From the NCBI GenBank assembly GCA_949825065.1, contig OX463848.1, positions 30,137,549 to 30,201,548 on the forward strand: a stretch of 64,000 nucleotides of DNA. The letters are read 5' to 3'. Numbering within the stretch: the stretch's first letter is position 1; every line of letters starts with the position of its first letter. Positions 41,991 to 54,000 of this stretch are shown here, piece by piece. The DNA is from Odontocerum albicorne (lineage: Eukaryota; Arthropoda; Insecta; Trichoptera; Odontoceridae). The notes under the pieces were generated by a model. The model saw nothing but the letters and a program-made list of their open reading frames with translations, did not search any database and had not been told where the DNA came from. A program made the position numbers and the translations under genes.

Positions 41991-43185
41991 ACGAATTTCA
42001 TGAAGACAAAAAGAATAATGTCATTTCACTAAATTAATTTGACAGATCAATTACATCCTACTGCAATCATCTAGATATATTTGTTCAAGATAATAAGTAA
42101 ATAATGTTTGATTTTAGATTGCAATTGAAGTCAATTGGTTATGTATCAGATTTTTTGTGAGTTACATTCATTACTATTATATTTCTATATAAAATGTAGG
42201 AATATATATGGTATATAAATCTGTCAACTATAAAAGCATGTTTGAATTTAAATAAATAAAATGTTCAGACTTTACCGACTTTAAAAAAAAGTGATATAAT
42301 TGTTTGATATTGTTTATTACAAAACTATTTAAGTTAGTAGTTTTATGCTTTTAAAAAAATAATGGAAAACATGTTGGGTTATAAGTAAACAAGAAGTCCT
42401 GGCATAGAATTTGCGCTAGGACTTGATCATTAAGCGTAGTAATAGAATTTAATAAAAAATTAGGGATTTATTTCACCCATCAATTTAACATGATTATACA
42501 TATATTGAAAGTTTTACATGTGTGAGATTTATTGCCGTTCAAGTGACACATATAATCAATCAACTTAACTGAGCAAGAGTACATAAAATAAAATTACAAA
42601 ATGAGCTGATCTAATAAGAAACTTAAGGTGTAGTTGACTTATAAATTTAGTCTAAATTATTAAAAAGATTCTCGAACATGTAAATTATAGACTTTTGTAT
42701 TGCATTAAGATGGAGTTATTTTTCACCATAAAATATAACAAGTTTACTTGTACAGGTCTATAATATAAGCATGTTTGAATTGGACAATTTTAATGAAACA
42801 TTTTTAACATGAGTGAAAAACAAATATGAATATAAGACATTTAAGTTAATGACTGAAAATGAACGATTTTAATTATGACAAAATGGTATTTAACTGGTTG
42901 CCTAATATTATATATGCAGGATCTTCATTAAAAAATCTTCTTAAAAACCATATTATTTCTGAATTTTAAACCATCACAGTAAATTATATTTAAAATATTT
43001 TGAGTGTTCATTATTTTAACTTTTCAAAAAAGAAAAAAAAGCCTCAAGATAAAGGCAGAAAGTGTGTATGAATGTGTAGGGCATAAAAATATTTTGTAAG
43101 GCATAAAAAATATTTTGGAAGTAAAATGTGAGGTAAAAAGGTAGGGTTTTGGCAAAATCAAAGATAAGAATGGAAAGGTTTTGTC
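41991..43185. other. AT-rich intergenic stretch
   Basis: No gene or recognisable repeat. Confidence 0.5.
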
Positions 43186-43189
43186 ATAA

Positions 43190-43833
43190 GATGGAATGGC
43201 TCGCTTAAGATAGACTGAATATTTTGAAGAGCTGTGCAAGAGTGGTGATAGTAGTAGAAATAATGGTAAATCTGGTACAATTAAGAATTTGGAAAATGTG
43301 AATGAGACCAGGCTAGTGACGAAGTACAGAACTTATAGTGTGTGGAAGTGAGCGAATGATGGAGCAGTTTAGAGTTCATCAATAAATGTTGGAAATCTGA
43401 CTACACATCGAAAGACTGGAAGGCTGCAGTGATAATTCAGTTATATAAAAGTAAAGATGCAAGAATACAGTGTGGATATTACAGAGCCATTAGTTTGCGG
43501 AGTGTAATAAGTAGAGAAAAATTCTGATAGAATGTGAAGAAAGACTGAAAGTGTGGGATGCTCAAGATGCCTTTTTAAGCAGAAAAGGATGTGTGGATTT
43601 TCTTTTTGCGTATGCTTGCGGAAAAATGTATGGCAAAAAGGAAACATGTGTATTGTGCGTTTGTGGACAAAATACATGTAAGTAGTACCAACTTCGATAT
43701 ATGGAAGTGAAACGTGGAAAAAGATTAAAAGTTGAATAAATAATGTAGAAATGTGTGTACTGAGAAGAATACATGGGGTGGCCATGTATACCAGAATACG
43801 GAATGAAGTAACTAGGGATGAATGTGTACTTAA
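43190..43833 (+). mobile_element. LINE ORF2 remnant, left half (continues at 45809)
   Basis: Plus strand in broken frames: YFEELCKSGDSS, KSDYTSKDWKAAVIIQLYKS, CGYYRAISLRSVISR (RT domain; typical NYRGISLLS), QDAFLSRKGCVDFLFA and, after a deletion, YGSETWKKIKS and CVLRRIHGVAMYTRIRNEVT. The sequence stops at TTAA 43830-43833 and resumes beyond the piggyBac at 45809. Confidence 0.8.
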
Positions 43834-44071
43834 CCCTGAGAGCGCTACGAGAAAAAAATATAATTGTCTATCTAGTGCTGAGATATATTTACGATTCGGA
43901 CGTTCGTGATAAATATTTATTTTAAACAAAAAAACAAAAAAAATATATTTTTACAACATAAATATATTTTAGAATATGTACCCTTGTATTCTAAATGAAT
44001 GATATTCATTTAGAATACAAGGGTAGAACAAATTTCTTCCACTGCTATAGCAGTGCGCCGATCTCTCAGGG
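43834..44071. mobile_element. TTAA-type MITE with internal palindrome
   Basis: 238 bp flanked by TTAA (43830-43833 and 44072-44075). Short terminal inverted repeats CCCTGAGAG / CTCTCAGGG. No coding capacity. Contains a perfect 22-bp-arm palindrome at 43979-44025 (3-base spacer). Termini differ from those of the adjoining piggyBac, so it is a separate insertion. Confidence 0.85.
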
Positions 44072-44075
44072 TTAA

Positions 44076-45808
44076 TCGTTTTACTGCGGGCCGTCGGGAT
44101 ATCGACTATTGCTCAGTTTGATTTTAGATATCGACCTGTGTAGATGTGTCACGGTGCGCGCGCGCAAATCATTTTTAATTCGTCAATAATAATCATAAAT
44201 AAACTTTTAAAAAGCATATCGCGGTGAAAATAACATTAATTTTTGTATTTTTTTATCAGTAAAAATTGTTTATTTCCCTCATACGATGTCGAATTCGTCA
44301 AGTAGCGATGATGAAAACACTTGCGGAACTTCGCGTGGAAAATGTTTCTTTTAGTGACAGTGAGGATGAAATCAGAATGTTTACAAATCGAACAATGCGT
44401 ATTTGTAGTGAAAGTGAAGCTTCCGAAGATGATTCTATTTCTTTGGACGGTCTTGATACCGATACTTTCGTGCAACTTCCTTCCGACCTAAATTTTTCCA
44501 ACGAAACCAACAACAATTTTTTCGAAATTCCCGGACCAAAACATTTACCTGTCGGTATTGAAAAGCCTATTGGGTATTTTGAATTATTTTTTACGTCTTT
44601 GCTCCTTAAAACCATTGTAAAAGAAACCAATCGATATGCCCAACAGTACTTGAATTCTGGAAGTGAGCTGAAACCGAGATCACGTGCTAAATTATGGAAG
44701 CCAGTTACGGAATTAGAAATAAAAGCATTTATCGCAGTTTTATTGGAAATGGGTATTACTAAAAGACCAACTATAAATTCCTATTGGTTTAATAACTCCA
44801 GATGTATCCCGTGGTTCAGAAAAATGTTTTCGCAGGGCCGTTTTCTGTTAATACTTAAATTTTTTCACTTGGTTGATAACAAAAATTTAGCTCCACCAGG
44901 TCAGCCAGATTATGATCCATCTGCCAGATTTTCTCCACTAGTTGATCATGCCAACAAAGTTTTTCGACACTATTACCAACTAGTCTTAAGTCGGAACGCA
45001 ATGCAACTCTGTTATGAAACAATATTTACCGAACAAGAAACATCATAGGTGGGGCATTTCAACAAATGGAAATACAAGTAATGTAACCACAAAGAAAACA
45101 AAAGGATCATTTGAAATAGAAAAGACAAAACCAAGCATCATTCACAATTATAATAAATTTATGGGTGGAGTAGACGAATCAGATAAAATGTTATACGTAT
45201 ATTTGGATGAACGGAGAACACTAAAATTTTGGAAAAAAGTCACATTCAATATATTTGGAAGAATGATATTAAATTCATATATTTTATACTCAAACAAAGT
45301 AAATGAAAAAAGAATGACTAGACTACAGTTTACTTCAGAAATCATCGAGAATATTGAGAAAGAGTGGATGGATAAAAAAAGCGTCTCGGAGACACCATCA
45401 ACATCAAAGCAAAGCTTTGGTTTGGAAAAGTTACCAGGGACGAAGCTTCGACGCTGTACCATTTGCAGTAATAAAGGAGGTAAAGGAATAACACGACCTT
45501 CACTAATTTGTGCGCGGCGTAAGAAGGGAGTACATGGAGTTTGTGTGGGAAAACATTTTTGCATGTAATTTTTTTTATATTCTTCTTTGTTTTTTTTATT
45601 TTTAAAAGATAAATACATTTATAGTTAAAATTATCTTTTATTTGAGTAGTTTGATATGTTCCCTACACACAACCGAAAGAATTACGAAAATCCCTCTATA
45701 TTTGATGAAAATGTACACAATTTTGTGCACACTTATTGAAAGATTATTTTTCTCTAAAATTCTTCCGCAATTTTCGCATATGTGAAAAAAGGTTCAGCAG
45801 TAAAACGG
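44076..45808 (+). mobile_element. piggyBac-like element, internally deleted
   Basis: 1,733 bp with TTAA at 44072-44075 and 45809-45812. Terminal repeats (T/C)CGTTTTACTGC match at both ends. The left TTAA is shared with the adjoining MITE. Confidence 0.9.
44286..45568 (+). pseudogene. piggyBac-like transposase, catalytic centre deleted
   Basis: Starts MSNSSSSDDENTCGTSRGKC (ATG 44286), shifts frame near 44340, then runs through HLPVGIEKPIGYFELFF and FSQGRFLLILKFFHLVDN to NKVFRHYYQLVLS. A small deletion near 44990 removes the first catalytic Asp segment (expected SIDES after the Leu). The next frame has QYLPNKKHHRWGI, jumps to NTSNVTTKKTKGSFEIEK (loss of DNFYxS, second Asp), keeps NKFMGGVDESDKML (third Asp) and the C-terminal Cys module RRCTICSNKGG ... 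CVGKHFCM. It cannot be active. A lineage different from the 17-kb copy. Confidence 0.9.
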
Positions 45809-46085
45809 TTAAGTCAGATGTGTTGGGCAAGATGAAGAAGAGCACTCGGAGATGGTTTGTGCATGAGGAACGAATGAATGAAGAAAAACTAACAAAAAAA
45901 TATATAGTGCAAATTTGAGTGGAAGGCGTGGCATAGAAAGACCAAGGAAAGTATGGTTGGATTTAAGAATGATATTCTGAAAGAAGCAAATGTAAGTAAG
46001 AGAACTTGTATGAGCTGTATGAGAAGGTGTGGATGTGGAAGAGGCAAAATATGCGTGTGGAGTTTGGTTAAGAGGCGAAAAGTCT
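45809..46085 (+). mobile_element. LINE ORF2 remnant, right half
   Basis: Continues the 43.2-kb LINE: SDVLGKMKKSTRRWFVHEER, MNEEKLTKK, SGRRGIERPRKVWLD. Rejoining at TTAA gives an uninterrupted match to the related LINE at 22920-23160. Confidence 0.8.
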
Positions 46086-47785
46086 GATGTCCGTCTTCGC
46101 TGTTAAATTTCTTTTTATTCAGTCTTATTACGTACATTCATATTGAGAAGTTATATAAGCTATACAAATACATATGTTAAGGATAGTAAATACATACTTA
46201 TATTGATCAAAATTTCCATGAAAATTCAATGTCCAACAGTAATATTTCTACAGTGAACATTTTTATAAATTAAAAAAAATCGTGTTTCAAATATGTGCGA
46301 TTTTAATGATGTATAAGTAATTACATAATATTTATTTTTCGTACACATATTCTAAGACTTATTTTTTAAAATACTGTCACATAAAAACAATAATCTTACA
46401 TTGTTCAGGCATTTTAATTCCTACGAGTTATGACTCAAAGCAGGGGATACTTTTTAAAAATAATAAAAAAGTATTTAAGATTCTAACTTGCAAATAAAGC
46501 TTTATAACAATAGTGTGTATTTTTCTAAGGTGTTTTAATTTTACTACACATTTCCATAATTTTTTTATCTCCTCTACAAATCAAGCATTAGTTGTATCTC
46601 TGAGTGTAGGTTTCTTTTTGCAAGACATATAATATATAAGGAACATTTTATTATAAAAATATAGAACTAAATACGATTAAATATTGAATATATGATAATA
46701 TAAATAAGGTTATTGCGAGTGAATCTTATAACTGCACATCTATAATCAATTTATAAATATTTATCAAGTTATCATTTTTGGTGGTTTACTAGTGAGACTA
46801 GTCGATAAGTAATGTCAGTTTTCATAAAAACATCAAACAGACGCAATACTCCTTTAAAGGCAAAGTAATATCACCATGTCATGGTATTCACCCTTCGTGG
46901 TCGTATATCTAACCTAGAGACAAATCCTTTGATTTATAAAAACAATACAAAATACCGATATATCCTAATCACGTCTCAGATATGTCAACTATTCACAAAT
47001 GAATATGGAGCATGATTCGGTGACGTAATATAAATAAATTATAATTTTTTCCAAATTAAATGTAAAAGCTCTGTGATGAGCTGCTATTTTTTATATTATC
47101 TGACAACATAGTTGACACCTTCACCCTACTTTAAAATTAAAATAAAGATAAAAATTTCCACTAAAAATCAAATATAAATTAAGAAATGTTTATCACTTGT
47201 TTATTATGTGTGCCAAAATATTTGAGACTTAAAAGGGTTATTTATTATGAAATTGAAAATACATGTTTTTAAAAATCTATATTTTGATTTCATAAATCAA
47301 ACTTTTATTTTTATAAAAATTAGGCGTAAAAAATATTTCAAACTATGTCATATTTTAATGCGGAGTTTATGCCATGATTGAGTGTACGTGTAAAAAAATT
47401 TCCTATTAAATATTTGAAACATGACATAAATTAAAATTTTCATCAATATGATTTTTTGTGGTTACAAAGCACTTTTAACAGGGTGAAATGATTAAATAAC
47501 AAAAATTGCAGTTAGGATTTCTTATTTTATATAAGATATCCCAGTACAATTATTTTAACTCCAAGCTAAATAATGCCCAAACCCTTAGCAGCACATCACC
47601 GAGCTAACCTCACATATTTTAGCTGCTCTTCAGCTACAATATAAACTTAAATAATTCAATTAATACTTATTGCACAATTTTTGCTTCAAAGAATAAATTT
47701 CCAAAACACAATCGCAATCCTTTAATTCAGGTGAAATAAAATGAGAGTTAACTTGGCTAATATATACCTTGCATATATGTATGTG
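46086..47785. other. AT-rich stretch, 3' of nudE
   Basis: No gene or repeat recognised. Probably intergenic. Confidence 0.5.
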
Positions 47786-47791
47786 TTTATT
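47786..47791 (-). terminator. candidate polyadenylation signal of nudE
   Basis: AATAAA on the minus strand about 173 bases past the nudE stop codon. Confidence 0.4.
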
Positions 47792-47963
47792 AAACTTGAT
47801 TCTTTTGATCTTTTATATTTGAAAATCTGTAATAATTCATGTTTAAAATGCATAGAAGAATAATAGTGTGACCATAAAGGGTTAAATATAAGAATATTAG
47901 TGGAATGATAATGTCAGCTGACAGGGAGTGGTCAATGAGAATATAAGTGAAGGGCTAGGGCTC

Positions 47964-48027
47964 TTAGTGTATATAATTTGTTGTGATGCCAGGAGAAGAA
48001 GGTGCTCGGTTGTTGATCCTCCGCATC
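47964..48027 (-). CDS. nudE: nudE terminal coding exon
   Basis: 64 bases, acceptor CTTACTCACTACAG. The single first base completes the Arg codon left by the previous exon, followed by MRRINNRAPSSPGITTNYIH and TAA (47964-47966). Phase and the PSSPG resemblance to NDEL1 support it. Confidence 0.8.
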
Positions 48028-51000
48028 CTGTAGTGAGTAAGTTGATCATGTATTTTTCTTATTTAATATCATTCAAGAATCAAAGACACTGTCTTGCTTA
48101 AAATTGGAGGTATACGATATATCACTTTGGATTTTTTTGATAGTTTGCTCCTTTGGAATTATACTGCATTATGTCCATTTTAAAGTATATTTGTGTGTGG
48201 TACACCAACACTTTTCATATAATACACAACATTTAAATCAGGTAAAAATGAATGTTTTTGTATTGTAAAGCGAATTATTGACATTTTGAATCTTGAAAAT
48301 TAAAGTTAGTTTGGTGGACATGGATCACTATAATTCCAGATGGGTCAAATGTAAAAACACACTAAATTAAAGAGTTAAACTCATAAACCACATAACAACC
48401 ATATTTTGTTTTTTTTTATATGGAAAAACAGAATTCAAACTAAAAGTGATTTTGTTTTACAACCAAAGATGTCACTAGGCACATCTCCACAAGCAGTTTA
48501 CTCAAATACCGCACAGTTTTTTTCTTATAACACTTTACGTATTTTTTGGCTCTTGAGTGGTTTATGAGTTTAACTTTTCAATTATAGAATATATCATTAT
48601 TTTATTTCTAATATATAAAGCTATTTCATACCAAATACACATCAAAAATCATATCAGGTCTGTAAATATGAAACCGAAATTTGCTCATAGATGGCTCTAG
48701 TTGTCTATGTAGTGACTGTCAAACCGCGTCATTGGCACCTTTTTCTTGTGTTTACATTTGTCAAAGACTCACAACAATACAAGTTTAATACGACTACATA
48801 TGTTTTCATAGCGTTGAACATGTTTGTTTTTGTACCTGAAAACTACGATTTCCGGACAGCATTGATTTTCTGTAACCATTTGAAGAAAACTGCTGCAGAA
48901 TGGCATCGAATGCTTGTCGAAGCTTACGGTGAGCATGCTCTTGGTATATCACAGTGCTTTGAGTGGTTTAAAAAATTCAAAAGTGGCGATTTTGACGTGA
49001 GAAACGAAGAACGTAGAAGACCACCGAGAAAGTTTGAAGACTCCGAATTGCAAGCATTGTTGGATGAGGATGACGCTCAAACGCAACAACTCGCGGATCA
49101 ATTAAATGTGACACGAGAAGCCGTCTCCATACGTTTGAAAGCCATGGGAAAGATCTAGAAGGTGGGAAAATGGGTTCCACATGAACTGAATGAAAGACAG
49201 CAGGAAAACCGAAAAACCACTTGCAAAATGCTGCTCGCCAGGTACAAAAGAAAACATTTCTCCATCGAATTGTGACTGGCGATGAAAAATGGATATATTT
49301 CGAGAATTCTAAGCATAAAAGATCATGGGTAACTCCTAGCAAACCAGCGACATCGACTGCAAGGCCAAATCACTATGGACGGAAGACAATTCTCAGTATT
49401 TGGTGGGATCAGAAGGGTGTTATTTATTATGAGCTGCTAAAACCTGGCGAAACCGTCAATACTGAACGGACAACAAATGATGGATTTGAACCAAGCATTG
49501 CGTGAAAAATGACCAGAATATCAAAAGAGGCAACACAAAGTGCTTTTGCTTCATGATAATGCACCATCGCACACAGCAAAACGGGTCAAGGAAACGATTG
49601 AGGCGTTTAGTTGGCAAATACTTTCGCATGCGGCTTACTCACCAGACTTGGCTCTATCCGATTACTACTTATTTGCATCGATGGGAAACGCACTTGCTGA
49701 GCAGCGCTTCACTTCTTACAAAAATGTACGAAAATGGCTCGATGATTGGTTTGCCGCAAAAGAGCAACAGTTTTTTTGGCGTGGCATCCACACATTGCCA
49801 GAGGGGTGAGAAAAATGTGTAGCTAACGATGGGCAATACTTTGAATAAAATATTTTTTATCATTTTCACACAATAAATGCGTATTTTCTATAAAAAAAAT
49901 CCGGTTTCATATTTACAGACCTGATACAAATATAAACCAATATAAGACTCGCTCCGTCCTTGGCATGCTTTAAGAAGCGACTGAAAAAACTCTTAATTTC
50001 TAGTCAGTAAAATAACGTGTTTCATTCCTGATTTTTCTTTTCCTTTCCTCTCCACCATCCTTTCCTTTCCTTTTGATTGATGATATCTCACTTTATATGA
50101 AAAATAGTGTTCGGGTGATTGTCCGTCTTTGTGGGGTTTGTGGGCATGTTCTCACGTATATGTTTATGGATTTCGTGGGGATGGATAGTCATTTGAATGA
50201 TTTATGCGACCACGTAACTTGCTTCATTTACTTTTGTCTGGTTGGTTGGAAGAGATTGCCGCCTGGCAATAAGCCCGCCAGATTGTATTACAATAAAAGT
50301 GTTAAATAAATAAATAAATAAATAAATAATAATTATTATTCATGCATGAGGTCCCATCTCAAAAATAGGCCCCAAATTTTTTGATTGTTAATCCCTTTTT
50401 GTTAATTTGTTTTTGTATATTTTTGCTTGGAATAAATATTAACATTGAATCGAGATTCAAGAAAAATATAGTAAAAAAACTTGAGGTAATTTCATTTTTG
50501 TGCAATTAAGAAAATAAAATTCAGGCCACATACGCATGCTGCACATACTCCATGGAGTCAGTAATCATGAAAAGTTAAAAATATGCATGGAAATATTTGA
50601 ATATTACCGTGACATTTGAATATTCCAAAATATTAAAAATATATATATATTACTGAATATGTATGATATATACAAAAATACTTATAAATTTTAAAAAATT
50701 TATAAAAAATACTTATAAATGAGGAAAGATTTTACTATTCTTTTGATGAAATTAATAGATAAAAAAAATCTAAACCCAAAAACTGTCAGAACATGGGTAT
50801 TCGTCCCCTAACTATATGTACTAGTGTTACAATCGAGAGATTCAGTCATTGCTTAATGTGGGAGGGCGGACTGTGTACCGATCTAGATGGAGTTATTTTG
50901 TGTCATTCCCATGTTCTTGATGGAACAAATAGGGTGATGATGATGTTGTTTGTGATATGTATATCTCAAACATAATAGGGGTACCCATAAGTAACATCGT

Positions 51001-54000
51001 TTTTTTTTCAATGAAATTCAAAATAATTTTTCTTATGCTTTATTTAACTTTTCTTACACAAAATAATTCCCCATATTATCTATAACCTTCTGCCACCTTT
51101 CTTTCAAATCATCCATGCCCTTTTTGTAAAATTCAGCGGGTTTTGACTGAAAATAGTCTAATCCAACTGTTGACAGTATAACTCTGCAGACACTGTCCGA
51201 CCTTGTGGCAATATTTCGAAGTAAATTATTCCTTTAGAATTCCACCATACACACAATAACACTTTTTTAGAATGCAATGACTGTTTAGGGATTGAAACAG
51301 CCTTTTGTCCGCATTTTAACCATTGTTTTTTTTCGTAACGTTTGAATAGAAAACCATTTCTCATCACCAGTCACTAAGTAACAAAGAAATGGGCTTAATT
51401 GTTCTTTTTCTTGCAATAATCTGCTGATGCTAAGCCGTTGATCCATGTTGCGGCCGGTCAATGCGTGTGGGACCCAAACACCTTCTTTTTGAATCTTGCT
51501 CAACTTCTTTAGGATCCTTCGAGTACTGGACCAGGATGTACCGACGTTTTCTGATAATTTTTCAATGGTCAGCATCGGATCGTCTTCGATTGCTGACTTC
51601 AGGGCTGCTTCATCCACCTGGACAGGTCGTCCACTTCGAGGCTCGTTTTCCAAACACAAATCACCAGATTAAAATTTTTTGAACCATCGTTGGAATTTCC
51701 TGACATTCAATATGTCACCGTAAATCTCGCAGATATCCTTCGTAGCCTCTGTTGCTTTCTTTTTCAAATGATATTGAAAAAGTATACAGCTCTGCAGATG
51801 TTGTTCCGACGGACACGTCTCTTCCATTGTCTTCAGAGGGATAAAAGAAACGATATTTTTTTTGTCTCAAGGCCACGAGCAGGTAGCCGCTACACAAGAG
51901 AAACTTATAACCTTACTGCCTAACAGACTGAAGGAGACTATTTTAAAGATGGCATATCAACAAAAACGACATTACTTATGGGTACCCTAATATATATGAA
52001 TATAATGTTGTAGAATATTACAATAACAGAGTAATTTTAAAATACAGGGTATTCCAAAAAAACACTCAGTATTTGAATGGGTGCTATAATAAATTCCTAA
52101 AGCAAGCTCAAGTAAACAGTACAGTGTAAAAGTGTGCATATATTTTTTGGGACACCTTATACTCGTATTTCCATACATGTTTTAAATTTAATTTTATATT
52201 TCTTTACATTTTTTTTTTTCTGTTACTGGTTGCAGTCTCTTATATGACCCATATTTTATTATCTTGATGATACAAAAATTATAATTCTTAGAATGTTTTT
52301 CTTATTTTCTCTTAAAATTTTCTTTCCAGTTTATTGTTATTTTTTTATCCACGTGTCCACCATGTGTTTGTCAACAGTAGCAAAATAATACTTTTAACTA
52401 TCAAGTCTAAAGATTAATCAATTAAAAAAAATAGTTGTAAATTGAATTTTTTAGTCACAAAAATAATTTTTAATACTTAAATTGGTTTTGTATTTTTTTA
52501 CCCCTGAATACTATGCCTGTGGTATTCAAGGGGAGTTGCATAGTGTGGGGTTTGAACCGGACCTTCAGCACAGAATTCCAATATGTTACCATGCAACTAA
52601 TAGTTTTGAGATCTTTTTATATTTCTGTAAAATAACCCAGAAGCTGGTGCCATTTTTTAAGCAGAATTCGTCATGGATGTTGAATTATTGAATTTTCAGC
52701 AATAATTTTTCTTGGCAAAACAGTTTTCCAAAAAAAATATAATTCTTGGAGGAAAGTTAAATATAAAAAATTAACACAATAATTTTTGCTTATTAGTGGT
52801 ATCAATGATATTTAAACATATGTACCTGTAGGGGTCCCTACTGAAATCTGATGAGTTGTGGGATGTATCTCGGGAATGAACGGGTGCCCTACATGACGCT
52901 AATTTTGATTCCAATCCCTAAAACAAAGAAATGCATAACCATGTTCAAGGAATAATGAATTAGTAAGTATGAAATGAGAATATTAATACTTTTATCAAGA
53001 TTGAAAAAAGTTTTCATTAAATTCTCGCATTTTTTTTAAATAATAAAAAAATGTGATGAGACAATCTCCAATAGTAAGGTGATTAAGAAAACTTAATTAT
53101 AAGAAACCATACAAATCAGAAAGTACTGGTGATTTTTTTTAGTAAAAATACATATATCTGAAACAATTGCCATTGATACTACAAAATTACAGTGTTATTA
53201 AGAAAACAGCAGGAAAAACGTTAATTTCCATATATCACATTATTATATGTTATCTAATCCTTTTATTGATTATAGGAAAAGTATCTCCTTTGAAATGTAT
53301 CAGTTAAAGCATTAATCTATTGAAATTTGCATAACACTTGCAAAAGTTACATACTATTTATTGTAGGTAGAGCCTTCCAAAAAAATTACATAAAGTGAAT
53401 TTTGTAGCATCACTGACAGCATGTAAAAAATATTATTTTTACTGAAAACTTTGTTGAAATTCTTTAGAAGACATAATAGGAAAAAAATATCCTTTCATAG
53501 TTGCAACTGATAAAGCTACCAAACACCAAAGCAAAAACTACAGAATGCTACACTTTCAAAATTACTAAAGCAAAGTTGAATGATTTATTAGAATCTGAGC
53601 TGCTTCTCTAAGAATATTTTTTTTTATCATACCATTAATCTATAAATTATGTATAAGACAAATAAGTAAATCTGCATTGCAATCTTTTTTGAGAGGCATT
53701 TCACATTCTAGTTGGAAGTCTACTGAAGCAGGTAAGAAAAAGCCAAATAAAATATATATTTTTTATTCGTCAAAAATGTATTCATTGATATTACTTATGC
53801 AACTAAGTATTTTACAGATCTCATATTAAAATAATTCATTAACATATTTTTCTACTAAAAATTATAATATTTTTAAATATATTTTTTCTAAATACACTGT
53901 CATGTTTTATATTACATCAATTAATGTAAAACGAAATCTCACTAATAAATTTTATATATTGTTACATTAATAATCAATGAAAATAAATAAATACAACTTG

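Noticed and set aside
43441..43929. 162-codon minus-strand frame, hydrophobic
   Set aside because: Antisense of the degenerate LINE reverse transcriptase, which matches RT motifs on the plus strand, and it crosses a TTAA insertion boundary.
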